Source: Thalassotalea atypica (lineage in GTDB: Bacteria; Pseudomonadota; Gammaproteobacteria; Enterobacterales; Alteromonadaceae). Taken from it: a stretch of 64,000 nucleotides of DNA. Shown in pieces: positions 16,825-25,869 of this stretch (the first letter of the stretch is position 1; each line of letters begins with the position of its first letter). A model generated the notes under the pieces. It saw only the letters and a program-made list of their open reading frames with translations, was not told the DNA's origin and did no database searches. Position numbers and translations under genes: made by a program. The stretch spans positions 2,790,001 through 2,854,000 of the forward strand of contig NZ_AP027364.1 of the NCBI RefSeq assembly GCF_030295975.1, in the 5' to 3' direction.

Positions 16825-17142
16825 TCACGTTAAAGTGACATATGCGATAAAACCAAGCCAGCTAATAGTTAATAGCAGCCAAGGCATTTTGCTCACACTT
16901 TGTGCTTTTTCAGCCTGCTGACTATCACCTTCTGTTTGCTGCGCTTGTTGTTTTATTTTTTGTTTGCGCTGCTTATCTTTTTCACGCAACTTTTTATTTT
17001 GCTGTTTTTTGTATTCAGCAATCCCCTTTTCTATACCTTGAGCAATTAACTTGGTTTGCTCTTTTGTCTGGCCTGGCTTTTGAATACCTTTGGCAACTTT
17101 CAGCGCTTGTTCTTGAACTTCTGGTGACACTTTATTTTTCAT
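16825..17142 (-). CDS. DUF2956 family protein
   Basis: The protein has 105 residues. The N-terminus VSPEVQEQALKVAKGIQKPGQTKEQTKLIAQGIEKG is the DUF2956 signature. It is followed by a strongly basic Lys/Gln-rich helix and a single C-terminal transmembrane helix (WLLLTISWLGFIAYV). It should be a tail-anchored inner-membrane protein with a charged cytoplasmic part. Function is unknown in the family, which is restricted to gammaproteobacteria. Confidence 0.8.
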   Translation of the reverse strand: MKNKVSPEVQEQALKVAKGIQKPGQTKEQTKLIAQGIEKGIAEYKKQQNKKLREKDKQRKQKIKQQAQQTEGDSQQAEKAQSVSKMPWLLLTISWLGFIAYVTLT

Positions 17143-17213
17143 AAAAACAATACAAATTTAAGACATTACAGAGACTTTAACAGTTTATTTTGCCCTGTGG
17201 GGAAATTAATATC

Positions 17214-17612
17214 TTAGTCTGTATTTGCAAGTGAAATTTTAAATTCAGGTTGTGCTTGAATCACCTTTTTAACTGTACAAGTATTGGCTGCTGCAATGAG
17301 GGCTTTTTTGTATTTTTTAGGAAAAGATTCCGGTAAATCTATTTCAATTTGAAATGTCTTTTTATATTTGTCTTCACTGTCACTTGCTGTCGATTGGCGA
17401 ATAACAATGTCTCTGGCGTCAATTTCACGCGTCTTGCAAAACTGGCGAACATAAAAAGCAGCGCATAAAGGCATGCTAGCGAGGAAATAATCAAACGGCT
17501 CAGGATACTGCTCATCTCCCCCTATGTGCTGACTTTGATCGCTAATAATTTCAAAGTCACCAAATTTTGCACTTAATTGTTGGCCTGTCAACATATCGAC
17601 AACGATGTCCAT
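17214..17612 (-). CDS. OsmC family protein
   Basis: The protein has 132 residues of the OsmC/Ohr fold. The two redox cysteines are visible: one in the helix FDYFLASMPLCAAFYVRQFC and one in NTCTVKKVI. YPEPFDYFLASM corresponds to the P-x-E/D-LLL motif that starts the central helix. OsmC-like proteins reduce organic hydroperoxides or act in sulfur chemistry. This one is closer to the short YhfA-like members than to Ohr. GAGGAA precedes overlapping GTG (17615) and ATG (17612) starts. It lies 71 bases upstream of the DUF2956 gene on the same strand. Confidence 0.75.
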   Translation of the reverse strand: MDIVVDMLTGQQLSAKFGDFEIISDQSQHIGGDEQYPEPFDYFLASMPLCAAFYVRQFCKTREIDARDIVIRQSTASDSEDKYKKTFQIEIDLPESFPKKYKKALIAAANTCTVKKVIQAQPEFKISLANTD

Positions 17613-17734
17613 CACGAAACTTCCTCAATAAAATAGTCCAAATATTTTACTGCATTAAATTATCAAGTTCTTTGACCTAGATAGATTATATTGCGATCAA
17701 TTTATTCGAATAAAATGATCATATTTGGCCTTGA

Positions 17735-18061
17735 TTAAAATACTGAAACGCCTCCTGTCTTTGGCGTTAATACAAAACTACGCTCGCTACCTGTCAATTG
17801 ACTTGTTGCTGTCATATTGATGACTCGCTCAGATTCAGATTGACCAAACAACTCTGCTGAATAGGTTAATTGCTCTGCGGGAGAATCGAGTATAAATTTG
17901 CCCATCACAATAAGCTGAGATACAGGTAAATTGGGCTCATCATGGCTGGTTACTGGTGAAAGCATGAGAACTTCCCACGTTTTATTAGTCGTAGTATGCA
18001 ATTGCCACCCAATAAAATTCAGCGGCAAATCACCTAAAAAGTAATAGTAAAAGATCTTCCT
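17735..18061 (-). pseudogene. 3' fragment of an unrecognised gene
   Basis: An open frame without a plausible start runs leftwards to a stop at 17735. Its translated part (for example WQLHTTTNKTWEVLML and FVLTPKTGGVSVF) looks like the end of a beta-rich protein I cannot name. There is no ribosome site and only a TTG at 18028. The frame ends abruptly at 18062-18064, where the opposite strand becomes coding for a TetR-type regulator that also lacks its start. Both genes appear to have lost their 5' parts at one junction near 18035-18053. Confidence 0.5.
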
Positions 18062-18295
18062 TCAATAAGAAAAAAAGCTATCGCTGAACTGAATAAAGAT
18101 GGGATCTCGAAAAAAGACGTGAACGCACAACTTGCTCATTTCACTATGCTCAGCTTAACCCTGTTTCCTTTTGTTGCTCCTCCAGAAATTCTTAAACTGC
18201 ACGGAATCAACATTGACGAAAACTTCTTGTTTGAGTTGTTTAAACATAACTCAGCACTGTTAAAACAAGGGATTATTAATGAAGACAACAACTAA
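18038..18295 (+). pseudogene. TetR-family regulator, C-terminal fragment
   Basis: Read on the + strand from 18038, the frame encodes KDLPSIRKKAIAEL and then AHFTMLSLTLFPFVAPP, the ligand-domain pattern of AcrR/TetR regulators that control efflux systems, and ends at TAA 18293. The DNA-binding half is missing and there is no start codon near the beginning. It overlaps the next, frameshifted small gene by 17 bases, which suggests the two were once an operon. Confidence 0.6.
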
Positions 18296-18505
18296 CTCCA
18301 TACACATTGATAATCTTAAAGCATTTTTCAAGCAAAGACCTAAATTGCTCTTTTCCCTGCGCTGATGTTTGGAATATTCATCCTTTTACTCAGTATTTGG
18401 TTGCAGTTTACTCATATAAAAGGGTTAGAAAATATGGAGGCTATTTACCAACAAGTCTGTAACGGCGAGATGTCACCTGAGCAAGGGATAATCATCAACC
18501 CTTAA
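18279..18505 (+). pseudogene. frameshifted small inner-membrane protein
   Basis: ATG 18279 opens MKTTTNSIHIDNLKAFFKQ and stops at TGA 18363. In the frame one base back, FPALMFGIFILLLSIWLQF (a transmembrane helix) continues to a stop at 18503. A single extra T in the TTTT run at 18351-18354 would join them into a 75-residue single-pass protein. It would be the second gene after the truncated TetR regulator. Function unknown. Confidence 0.5.
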
Positions 18506-18602
18506 CTTCATTCAAATAGTTTATGCGTCATCACGTTGAGCGCCAATAATGCACAATACATGTGACGCACAGTTAAATTCAAAACATGCGCTTTTTGTAT
18601 CG

Positions 18603-19178
18603 TTATTCGCCCCGTTGATATAGAGCTTCTATGGTGGCCGTTTCAATGGCATTTGCGTTAATCATATAACCGGCTAATGCACTTGAAGCGCCTTTAGGTA
18701 ATTCGATTTTAGCTACCTTAAGCGCATGTAATGTAAATTGGTATCTATGCACGCCATGCCCCTGTGGCGGACAAGCACCACCAAACTCTTCTATGCCATA
18801 ATCATTTTGAACTTGCGCAGCACCTGCCGGTAATTTTAAGCCTGAGCTACTGCCCGCACCTGCGGCAAGCTCATTAACCCCTTTTGGAATATTAATCACT
18901 TGCCAATGCCACCAACCACTGCCGGTTGGCGCGTCCGGATCATATACGGTAATAGCAAAGCTTTTTGTACCAGTGGGCGCTCCTGACCATTCAAGCTGTG
19001 GCGATAAATTCTCACCAGAACAACCAAAGCCTTGGAACTCTTGCGTTGTACTCATATGCTTACCGTGTTTGATATCATTACTGGTTAGCGTGAGTGAGCC
19101 AGCGATCACTGGGGCCATCAGTCCACATGACAACGCTAGTAGTACGATCACACCTTTCCCTTTATTCATAATGCTCAT
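18603..19178 (-). CDS. secreted PEBP-family (YbhB/YbcL, Raf kinase inhibitor-like) protein
   Basis: The protein has 191 residues with a signal peptide (to about residue 26, ending PVIAGS). The phosphatidylethanolamine-binding fold is shown by SPQLEWSGAP, TVYDPDAPTGSGWWHWQVINIP and ACPPQGHGVHRYQFTLHAL, which carry the conserved Asp-Pro and His of the anion pocket. Bacterial members such as YbhB/YbcL are periplasmic or cytoplasmic with unclear ligands. GGGG lies about 9 bases before ATG 19178. It is monocistronic. Confidence 0.85.
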   Translation of the reverse strand: MSIMNKGKGVIVLLALSCGLMAPVIAGSLTLTSNDIKHGKHMSTTQEFQGFGCSGENLSPQLEWSGAPTGTKSFAITVYDPDAPTGSGWWHWQVINIPKGVNELAAGAGSSSGLKLPAGAAQVQNDYGIEEFGGACPPQGHGVHRYQFTLHALKVAKIELPKGASSALAGYMINANAIETATIEALYQRGE

Positions 19179-19311
19179 TGTTGTTACCCCTTTTAGTGTC
19201 TTGTGTTGATTTATGTGTTTGCCATCATAGACGACAAATCGTTTTACCTATACTAACATTGGCACAAAAGCATTTAATCAGATGATTTTACAGCTAAAAA
19301 TATAGTAAAAA

Positions 19312-20205
19312 TCATTCGTATTGTTCAAGCAGTAAAGTTTTCAATCTCATTAGCCCTTTTCCCTTATTCACTGTTTTCCACGATAGAAACAGTTCGACGA
19401 CAGGTAATTTGTTGTCCGTCTCAACTACTGTTAATGAACCTTTTTGCAATTGTTGACTAACTCGCTCTGTTGGAAGAAATCCAACACCAATGCCCGCCTC
19501 TATTGCCTTGATTTTTTGAGCCACTGTTGAGACATAAAAATGACGACTCTGCGAGATAAAATTTGTTGACCAGGGTACATAATTCTCTGATGAATCATGT
19601 ACAACAACTGTACGATAACCTGCAATATCATCATGAGTAACCGGTTTATATATATGGTTAATCTCATGATTGCTAGAAGCGATAAGCTGGCTATCTAGCT
19701 CGAGGATTTTCTCTGAACGGATCCCCGCTTGTGCAGGTATCGGCCCTGCGCCACCAATGAGCAAATCTACCTTGTCTTCAAACAGTGCTTCCCATGAGCC
19801 GTGCATAACGTGTTCACAGAGCTCAATTTCTATATTTGGGTGCTCCAGCAAAAATCGCTCTAAGACATAAAAAACAGGTTCAATCTCTATCACGGAGTCA
19901 TACGCAATACGGATTTTAGGCTCCCAACCATGAGCAAGTGTTTGGGTTTGTTCCGTTATTTTACTCACTGCAGACAGAACTTTGCGCCCTTCATCAAGCA
20001 GGTGCTTTCCCGCTGGCGTTAATACCGAACGTCGCCCTTTTCGAACAAAGATCGTCACCGATAATTGTTCCTCTAGTTTTTGAACAATATAAGACAAAGC
20101 AGACGGTACTTTATTGAGCTGTTCTGCCGCAGAGGCAAAGCTACCTCGAGATTCAATCGCATCAAGCACTAGTATCGATTCCAACGTTAACATAGGACTT
20201 TTCAT
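19312..20205 (-). CDS. LysR-family transcriptional regulator
   Basis: The protein has 297 residues. The winged helix-turn-helix is at the N-terminus (SFASAAEQLNKVPSALSYIVQKLEEQL), followed by the long linker helix and a two-lobed effector domain (IRIAYDSVIEIEPVF, GFLPTERVSQQL). ATG 20205 has GGAGG 5 bases before and is preferred to the start at 20223. It is divergent from a DoxX gene and a pirin gene, which it probably controls from the 130-base shared promoter region; LysR proteins usually act on the neighbouring divergent operon. Confidence 0.85.
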   Translation of the reverse strand: MKSPMLTLESILVLDAIESRGSFASAAEQLNKVPSALSYIVQKLEEQLSVTIFVRKGRRSVLTPAGKHLLDEGRKVLSAVSKITEQTQTLAHGWEPKIRIAYDSVIEIEPVFYVLERFLLEHPNIEIELCEHVMHGSWEALFEDKVDLLIGGAGPIPAQAGIRSEKILELDSQLIASSNHEINHIYKPVTHDDIAGYRTVVVHDSSENYVPWSTNFISQSRHFYVSTVAQKIKAIEAGIGVGFLPTERVSQQLQKGSLTVVETDNKLPVVELFLSWKTVNKGKGLMRLKTLLLEQYE

Positions 20206-20335
20206 TTTTGCCTCCACAACCATTCAAAATTTTTGATGTTATTAAACAAATTTTAGGGGTTATTCACTAATCAAGCAAACAATACAATAGCGTCATATCA
20301 AACAAGTAAAGCACTTCATTAATAGAGAGACAAAT

Positions 20336-20779
20336 ATGAAAACTTCAATTTTTAAGAACATAATAAAAACTGATAACAATGCATCTACCCTACCGCTAAG
20401 ACTTGTCGCTGGCATTATTTTCGCAGCGCATGGCGCTCAAAAGCTTTTTGCTTGGTTCGGCGGCTACGGCCTTGACGGTACAGGACAATGGATGGACTCA
20501 ATTGGCTTAGGGCCAGGATACTTGATGGCAATGATGGCCGGTAGTGCTGAATTTTTTGGCGGTTTGTTATTAATTGCCGGCTTAGCCACTCGTCCTTCTG
20601 CAGCAATTTTAGCGGCAACAATGATCGTAGCCATTGTCAAAGTGCATTTAGTCAATGGACTGTTCATGGCCAACAACGGTTATGAGTTTGCGTTAAGTTT
20701 ATTGGCAATAACCATAACCTTAATGATACATGGCGGTGGCAAATATTCATTAGACAGACAACTGAATAAGACACTTTAA
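20336..20779 (+). CDS. DoxX family membrane protein
   Basis: The protein has 147 residues with four transmembrane helices. Family motifs: LPLRLVAGIIFAAHGAQKLFAWFGG, then a GPGYLMAMMAGSAEFFGGLLLIAGLATR stretch in two helices, and a last helix AMTIVAIVKVH. Related proteins work with thiosulfate oxidation or membrane redox systems. It is the first gene of a unit with the pirin gene 56 bases downstream, divergent from a LysR gene; DoxX, pirin and LysR are often neighbours in proteobacteria. Confidence 0.85.
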   Translation: MKTSIFKNIIKTDNNASTLPLRLVAGIIFAAHGAQKLFAWFGGYGLDGTGQWMDSIGLGPGYLMAMMAGSAEFFGGLLLIAGLATRPSAAILAATMIVAIVKVHLVNGLFMANNGYEFALSLLAITITLMIHGGGKYSLDRQLNKTL

Positions 20780-20835
20780 TCCATTAATTCATATCGGCTG
20801 CTTAGGGCCTGCCCTAACAGCCATTAAGGAAAATC

Positions 20836-21543
20836 ATGATCAAGCATATTCCCTTTCAACAGCTTGGCAAGGCCAATCATGGCTGGTTAAAAGCAAATCA
20901 CCACTTTAGTTTTGGACAATATTACAACGCTAGAAGAATGGGGTTTGGTAAACTGCGCGTTATTAACGATGACGAAATTGCGCCACAATCAGGATTTCCT
21001 GAGCATCCACACAAGAACATGGAAATCATCAGCTATATTCGCTCTGGGGCGATAACTCACACCGATAGTCGTGGCAATGAAGGTGTAACCTCTGCTGGTC
21101 AAGTACAAGTGATGAGTGCTGGTCAAGGCATTTGGCACAGTGAGTACAATTTAACAAAATCTGACGTGACACTATTTCAAATTTGGATCGAACCAAACAA
21201 ACAAAATGTGCCGCCGCGCTGGGATACAATGACCTTCCCAGCCAAATCAACAGGGGATGCTTTACCCTTACTTGTATCTGGTTATCCAGAAGATAAAAAC
21301 GATGCCCTTTTTATACATCAATATGCACGTATTTATGGTGGCCTGTTGGCAAGACAAGCAACAGTGTCACATAGTATTAATGATCAAGCTTATGTGCTGG
21401 CTTCTAAAGGCTCATTTGAAATCAGTGACGGTAATCAGCGCACGGTACTGAACAAAGGTGATGGCGCTGAAATCACGCTCAGCAAACAACTCGAGATTCG
21501 TGCACTTGTTAACAGTGAGCTATTGATCATCGACACACCGTAA
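20836..21543 (+). CDS. pirin family protein (YhaK/YhhW-like)
   Basis: The protein has 235 residues, a bicupin. The iron-binding motif is complete in the N-terminal cupin: HPHKNMEI supplies two His, ITHTD and GQGIWHSEYN the remaining His and Glu. The C-terminal cupin is shorter and lacks the ligands, as usual. Relatives YhhW and YhaK are a quercetinase and a redox-sensitive cytoplasmic protein. AAGGA precedes ATG 20836. It is co-oriented with the DoxX gene and likely under the divergent LysR regulator. Confidence 0.88.
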   Translation: MIKHIPFQQLGKANHGWLKANHHFSFGQYYNARRMGFGKLRVINDDEIAPQSGFPEHPHKNMEIISYIRSGAITHTDSRGNEGVTSAGQVQVMSAGQGIWHSEYNLTKSDVTLFQIWIEPNKQNVPPRWDTMTFPAKSTGDALPLLVSGYPEDKNDALFIHQYARIYGGLLARQATVSHSINDQAYVLASKGSFEISDGNQRTVLNKGDGAEITLSKQLEIRALVNSELLIIDTP

Positions 21544-21710
21544 AAGGTATTAGGTGACAGCCTTAACTGTTTCCTTGTTGTTAATAATCAAAGTTAAAGC
21601 CGTTGAATATCAAAAGTTTTGTTACCAATCTTTTCATCAGTTGGAATAACATTGAAACTACGCTTAAGGTTAGTTAACGTTTAGTCATTATGGATGAAAG
21701 AATAATTCTT

Positions 21711-22814
21711 ATGACTAAACGTATTACAGCAAACTTTTTCAGTGCAATGATCTTGCTGCAAGTGTCAACGTTTGCACTAGCCGAGGCGCCTCAGCGCAGT
21801 ACCATTTCCCCACCGAGAACGCTAACATCACAGCAGGCTGAAGTTGCTGCTAAGAATTACCAAAAATACTGCGCACTGTGTCATGGCGCTGACCGTCAAG
21901 GTCACGCTAATGACCACGCCCCTTCATTGCGTAGTAAAAGTTTAATGGAGTCAGGTATAGCCCATCAGGTGCTGCGCCCCATGCAATATGGTCGTACTGG
22001 CACCGCGATGGGCGGCTACTTAGACGAAGTGGGCGGCCCGATGACACTAGATGAAACATGGAATCTAACCTATTGGCTTTTCGAACAAGCAGGCTATGAC
22101 AGGCTTAAATTCTCAACCAACCCCGTGCTCGGCGATATTGAGCTAGGCGAGCAAGTGTATCAAAAAGAATGTACGACTTGTCATGGCGATAAAGGCCAAG
22201 GCGTTACAGGGCCTGCATTAGCGAATCCTTCTGCGCTCGCGCATAATACTGATGACTTTATTCGTCATGCCATAGAAAATGGCCGTCAAGATACGCCTAT
22301 GCCAGCTTTTAAAGATAAATTATCACAAGCAGACATTGACAATATAACCGCCTTTTTGCGCAGCAAAGCTTTAGGGTGGAAAGATGAAACACCAATTTTA
22401 AAAGCACTGCCTAAACCCGAACAGTACATCATTAACAATCAAGGTGACGATCCTAATTTTGATTTAAAAGATGATATGTATGTATCCTCTGAGGAACTAA
22501 GCGCAGCGTTAGTGGCCAAAAAAAGAATGGTGCTGCTTGATACCCGAGTGCCCTCTGTATGGCAAACCGCACATATTGAAGGCTCGATACCTTTTCCTTA
22601 TTACGCTGATTTAGATGAAACGGTTGCTGGGATCCCAAAAGATGTTCAAATTATCGCTTATTGTTCATGCCCAAGGGCCGCAGCAGATTACACCATAAAC
22701 AAGCTGAGAAAGCGTGGCTACACACGTACCGCCGTTTTATGGGAAGGTATTTTTGGTTGGATGCATAAAGGATTTCCGGTCATGCGCGGCGATATTGAAG
22801 GTATCGATGACTAA
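21711..22814 (+). CDS. periplasmic diheme cytochrome c with C-terminal rhodanese domain
   Basis: The protein has 367 residues from ATG 21711. A signal peptide (to about residue 25, ending FALAEA) is followed by two class I cytochrome c domains with haem motifs CALCH (54-58) and CTTCH (154-158), each with a C-terminal Met-containing segment. The rest (about 245-360) is a rhodanese domain: MVLLDTRVPSVWQTAHIEGS, then the active-site loop CSCPRAAA and a GIFGWMHKGFPV end. The fusion suggests transfer of electrons from, or delivery of sulfur to, a periplasmic thiol. The ATG at 21690 would add 7 charged residues before the signal peptide. It is transcribed alone. Confidence 0.85.
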   Translation: MTKRITANFFSAMILLQVSTFALAEAPQRSTISPPRTLTSQQAEVAAKNYQKYCALCHGADRQGHANDHAPSLRSKSLMESGIAHQVLRPMQYGRTGTAMGGYLDEVGGPMTLDETWNLTYWLFEQAGYDRLKFSTNPVLGDIELGEQVYQKECTTCHGDKGQGVTGPALANPSALAHNTDDFIRHAIENGRQDTPMPAFKDKLSQADIDNITAFLRSKALGWKDETPILKALPKPEQYIINNQGDDPNFDLKDDMYVSSEELSAALVAKKRMVLLDTRVPSVWQTAHIEGSIPFPYYADLDETVAGIPKDVQIIAYCSCPRAAADYTINKLRKRGYTRTAVLWEGIFGWMHKGFPVMRGDIEGIDD

Positions 22815-23020
22815 TACGTGTTGTTCTATCGAGATCAGTACGGGCTACACCTAGTCGTAATATTGTCACTGTATAGCCCCTATCGGCTAAAATGTAGGCT
22901 AGTGTGCCGGCTTTTCCAATTCCTCTAATAGGGATAACTTACAATAGGAGTTAGAGCATTTTGGGACTCTTGAAATCCTTTGACAAAAACCAATATTCGA
23001 GCACAATGGTTAACTAAATA

Positions 23021-23620
23021 ATGAATTATTTAGCCCATTTATATTTAGCACAGCCCAATGCAGATTCTCATTATGGCAATTTGCTCGGCGATTTTGGCGG
23101 CATGAGAAAAGTGAAAACCTTGCCCACTGCCGTTATAAAAGGACTCGACAATCATTATTTGGTAGACCGTTATACCGATAATCACGACACAGTGAAACAA
23201 GCCAAGCACTTATTTTCTCCTAAGCGAAGGCGTTTTGCCGGTATTGCCATTGATGTGCTGTTTGATCATTTCTTGATCCAACATTGGTCTCGTTTTGAAG
23301 CCTCATCCCATTCCCAATTTAAACGGTCAAGTTATCGCTTATTAACTGAGCGAATTCATGTGATGCCAGCGAGAATGCAGCATGTGATCTACAATTTAAC
23401 AACAAATGATTGGTTCAATGAGTACGAAACGTTATCAGGGGTAGGCATAGCGCTGGATAACATTGCTAAGCGTATTCGCTTTGCCAATGAATTTAACGGC
23501 GCAATTGAAGATATAGAGCGCCATTATGGCGAACTAGAAGCCATATTTTTAATGTTCTTTCCGCAATTGATTGAGCATGTTAAATCTCATGGACTAGAAA
23601 CAAACAATGAAGCGCCTTAA
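23021..23620 (+). CDS. acpH: acyl carrier protein phosphodiesterase
   Basis: The protein has 199 residues. The N-terminus MNYLAHLYLAQPNADSHYGN and GLDNHYLVDRYTDNH, AIDVLFDHFLIQHW are the signature blocks of AcpH, an HD-type enzyme that removes the phosphopantetheine arm from holo-ACP. The His and Asp residues in LAHL, NLLGDF, NHYLVDRYTD and DVLFDHFL fit the metal centre. Length agrees with E. coli AcpH (about 193). Its stop codon lies inside the terminator hairpin at 23610-23648. Confidence 0.88.
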   Translation: MNYLAHLYLAQPNADSHYGNLLGDFGGMRKVKTLPTAVIKGLDNHYLVDRYTDNHDTVKQAKHLFSPKRRRFAGIAIDVLFDHFLIQHWSRFEASSHSQFKRSSYRLLTERIHVMPARMQHVIYNLTTNDWFNEYETLSGVGIALDNIAKRIRFANEFNGAIEDIERHYGELEAIFLMFFPQLIEHVKSHGLETNNEAP

Positions 23621-23648
23621 CCACAACAAGTATACTTAAGGCGCTTTT
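23610..23648. terminator. bidirectional terminator overlapping the acpH stop
   Basis: AAGCGCCTTAA (23610-23620) pairs with TTAAGGCGCTT (23636-23646), followed by a T run. It serves both acpH and the convergent alcohol dehydrogenase gene. Confidence 0.85.
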
Positions 23649-23660
23649 TATATTGCTAGC

Positions 23661-24818
23661 TTATTTAGCCGACGTCAGTATGTTATGAACAATATCTAAG
23701 GTTAAATCACCCGTTTCAGACAAATGAGTTAAGCCCATTTTCTTCATGTTATTGACCAAAGTATCTATATCAGTATCATTTATACTGTAGTGACTTAGGT
23801 TTGTTACGATACCAAGTGAGTTGAAAAACGCTTCAGTTTTATCAATTGCTTTGTCAATTTTTTCGTCATCAGTGCCTGTAGAAATATCCCAAACACGCTC
23901 AGCGAACTGAATAAGTTTGTCTCGTTTTTGTACCTTACGCTCACGCAGCAAGCTCGGTAAAATTATCGCTAACGTTCTACCATGAGCAATACCAAACATC
24001 GCCGTCATTTCATGACCTATCATATGGGTTGACCAGTCATGCATAACCCCAACGCCAATTAAGCCATTAAGCGCCGAAGTCGCTGACCACATGAAGTTTT
24101 TACGTGCATCAATGTCAGTGTTGTTATTGTAGGTAACAGGGCCATCTTCAATCAACGTTTTAAGTAAGCCTTCTGAAAATCTGTCTTGCACTTTGGCATT
24201 CTCTGTTTTCGTCAAGTATTGCTCAATCACATGAATAAAAGCATCAGCAACACCATTCGCTATTTGCTCTTTTGGTAAGGTTAGCGTGAGATCAGGGTCT
24301 AAGAATGAAAACTTCGGATACACCAAAGGCGAAGTGAATGGATATTTTTGTTGCTTGTAGGTGACCACACCAAAGGTATTCATTTCAGAGCCTGTTGCAG
24401 GTAACGTCACCACACAACCAAGTGGTATTGCACTGTCAATGGGCAGCGGTTCAAAGCCATGGGATAAAAGCTTGCTGTGTTCACTGGCTTGTTTGGCAGC
24501 AACGGCGATAAATTTTGTGCCATCCATGACCGAGCCACCACCAACAGCTAATAAAAAATCGACATTTTCTTCGCGAACAACATCAACCGCTTTCATCAAG
24601 GTATCAAATTCAGGATTGGCTTCAATACCACCAAATTCCAATACTTCTCGGTCACCAAGGCTGGCTCTAATTTTATCCAGCGTGCCAAATCGCTTGACAC
24701 TGCCGCCACCAAAAAGCACTAACACTTTGGCATTTTGTGGAACCAAGTTATCCAGTTCGTTTAAACGGTCTTGACCGAAAACAATATGAGTCGGGTTAAA
24801 ATAATCAAAGTTTTGCAT
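23661..24818 (-). CDS. yqhD: NADPH-dependent aldehyde reductase / iron-type alcohol dehydrogenase YqhD
   Basis: The protein has 385 residues, the same size as E. coli YqhD. It shares long blocks with that protein: FNPTHIVFGQDRL, LFGGGSVKRFG, LEFGGIEANP, FLLAVGGGSVMDGTKFIA, VTLPATGSEMN, ANGVADAFIHVIEQY and DWSTHMIGHEMTAMFGIAHG. The metal ligands Asp and three His are in the last two blocks. It reduces short and medium aldehydes with NADPH and protects against lipid peroxidation products. ATG 24818 with GAGG is chosen over the start at 24848. The divergent AraC-type gene is homologous to YqhC, its known activator in E. coli. Confidence 0.9.
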   Translation of the reverse strand: MQNFDYFNPTHIVFGQDRLNELDNLVPQNAKVLVLFGGGSVKRFGTLDKIRASLGDREVLEFGGIEANPEFDTLMKAVDVVREENVDFLLAVGGGSVMDGTKFIAVAAKQASEHSKLLSHGFEPLPIDSAIPLGCVVTLPATGSEMNTFGVVTYKQQKYPFTSPLVYPKFSFLDPDLTLTLPKEQIANGVADAFIHVIEQYLTKTENAKVQDRFSEGLLKTLIEDGPVTYNNNTDIDARKNFMWSATSALNGLIGVGVMHDWSTHMIGHEMTAMFGIAHGRTLAIILPSLLRERKVQKRDKLIQFAERVWDISTGTDDEKIDKAIDKTEAFFNSLGIVTNLSHYSINDTDIDTLVNNMKKMGLTHLSETGDLTLDIVHNILTSAK

Positions 24819-25002
24819 AAAATCTGCCTCTTGTTTAGATGGGTGCATTTTATAGCACCACCTAAACTAGAGAATGGGTAAAAACATCAATTTCATGCCT
24901 AAAGCTATCGATAGCGACAAATATAGTACTTTTATTTTTGATTTTATTTATACTCTATTCTTTAAATGTTAAACGTGTACTATCTAATACCGAGGAACAA
25001 AT

Positions 25003-25869
25003 ATGAGCACAGTTATTGACAATTTATCCACGGTTGCAACTGAGGAAGGCTACAATAAAACCTCCATTGAAGGCGTAGGGATATTTAAAGCAAGTCAGTC
25101 ATCAATGCGTGTGCCTCTTTGTTATAGCCAAGGCATCATAATTATTGTGCAAGGACAAAAACGGGTTTACTTTAATGAACGAGCTTATGATTACAACCCT
25201 GACAATTACCTCGTGCTTACCCTGCCGTTACCCGCGGAATGTGAAACCATTGTAGAGCCAGGGAAGCCACTATTATCATTGGTACTTGATTTAGACTTAG
25301 CCATGTTAAGTGAATTGGTCAGAGTGTTAGATGATCACGGCCAAGTGATTCAAAGTGACGCCAGCTCTCATAACAAAGGATTATTTGTCAGTCAATGCAC
25401 CGAACCACTGTCTTGTGTGGTGTCAAGGCTGGCTGAATGCTTGACCTCATCGCTGCAGTGCGATGTTATTGGTAAAGGCTTATTACGAGAGATATTTTTT
25501 CATGTATTAACTGGCTCTCAAGCCGCACCTTTGTTTTCCTTAGTGTCGCATAATACGCATTTATCGAAAATGGAACGTGTTTTAAAACATTTACATCATA
25601 ATTTTCAGAGCCATTTAGATGTTGAGCAACTGGCCAGTATGGCGAATATGAGTAGCTCAACTTTCCATAGAAATTTCAAGCAAGCAACAGCGTCTTCCCC
25701 TATTCAATATGTCAAAAAGATAAGGTTAAGCCGCGCCAGAGAGTTACTCCAAGATAAAGGATTAAAAGTAAAACAAGCTGCCGCACAGGTAGGTTATGAA
25801 AGCCCTACACAATTTAGCCGAGAATTTACCCGCTACTTTGGTTCAAGTCCAAGTGAAATTGGCCGTTAG
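25003..25869 (+). CDS. yqhC: AraC-family regulator YqhC
   Basis: The protein has 288 residues. The N-terminal half is the AraC_N type sensor domain (MRVPLCYSQGIIIIVQGQKRVYFNERAYDYNPDNYLV). The C-terminal double helix-turn-helix is complete (LASMANMSSSTFHRNFKQATASSP, then AAAQVGYESPTQFSREFTRYFG). In E. coli, YqhC senses aldehydes such as glyoxal and activates yqhD. Here it faces yqhD across a 184-base divergent promoter region, so the same regulation is likely. GAGGAA precedes ATG 25003. Confidence 0.82.
   Translation: MSTVIDNLSTVATEEGYNKTSIEGVGIFKASQSSMRVPLCYSQGIIIIVQGQKRVYFNERAYDYNPDNYLVLTLPLPAECETIVEPGKPLLSLVLDLDLAMLSELVRVLDDHGQVIQSDASSHNKGLFVSQCTEPLSCVVSRLAECLTSSLQCDVIGKGLLREIFFHVLTGSQAAPLFSLVSHNTHLSKMERVLKHLHHNFQSHLDVEQLASMANMSSSTFHRNFKQATASSPIQYVKKIRLSRARELLQDKGLKVKQAAAQVGYESPTQFSREFTRYFGSSPSEIGR

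Noticed and set aside
22820-22990. A minus-strand open stretch (GIGKAGTLAYILADRGY-like) between the cytochrome-rhodanese gene and acpH
   Set aside because: It resembles an enzyme core by eye but has no start, stop context or ribosome site, and I cannot assign it to a family. It could be a short gene remnant or chance.
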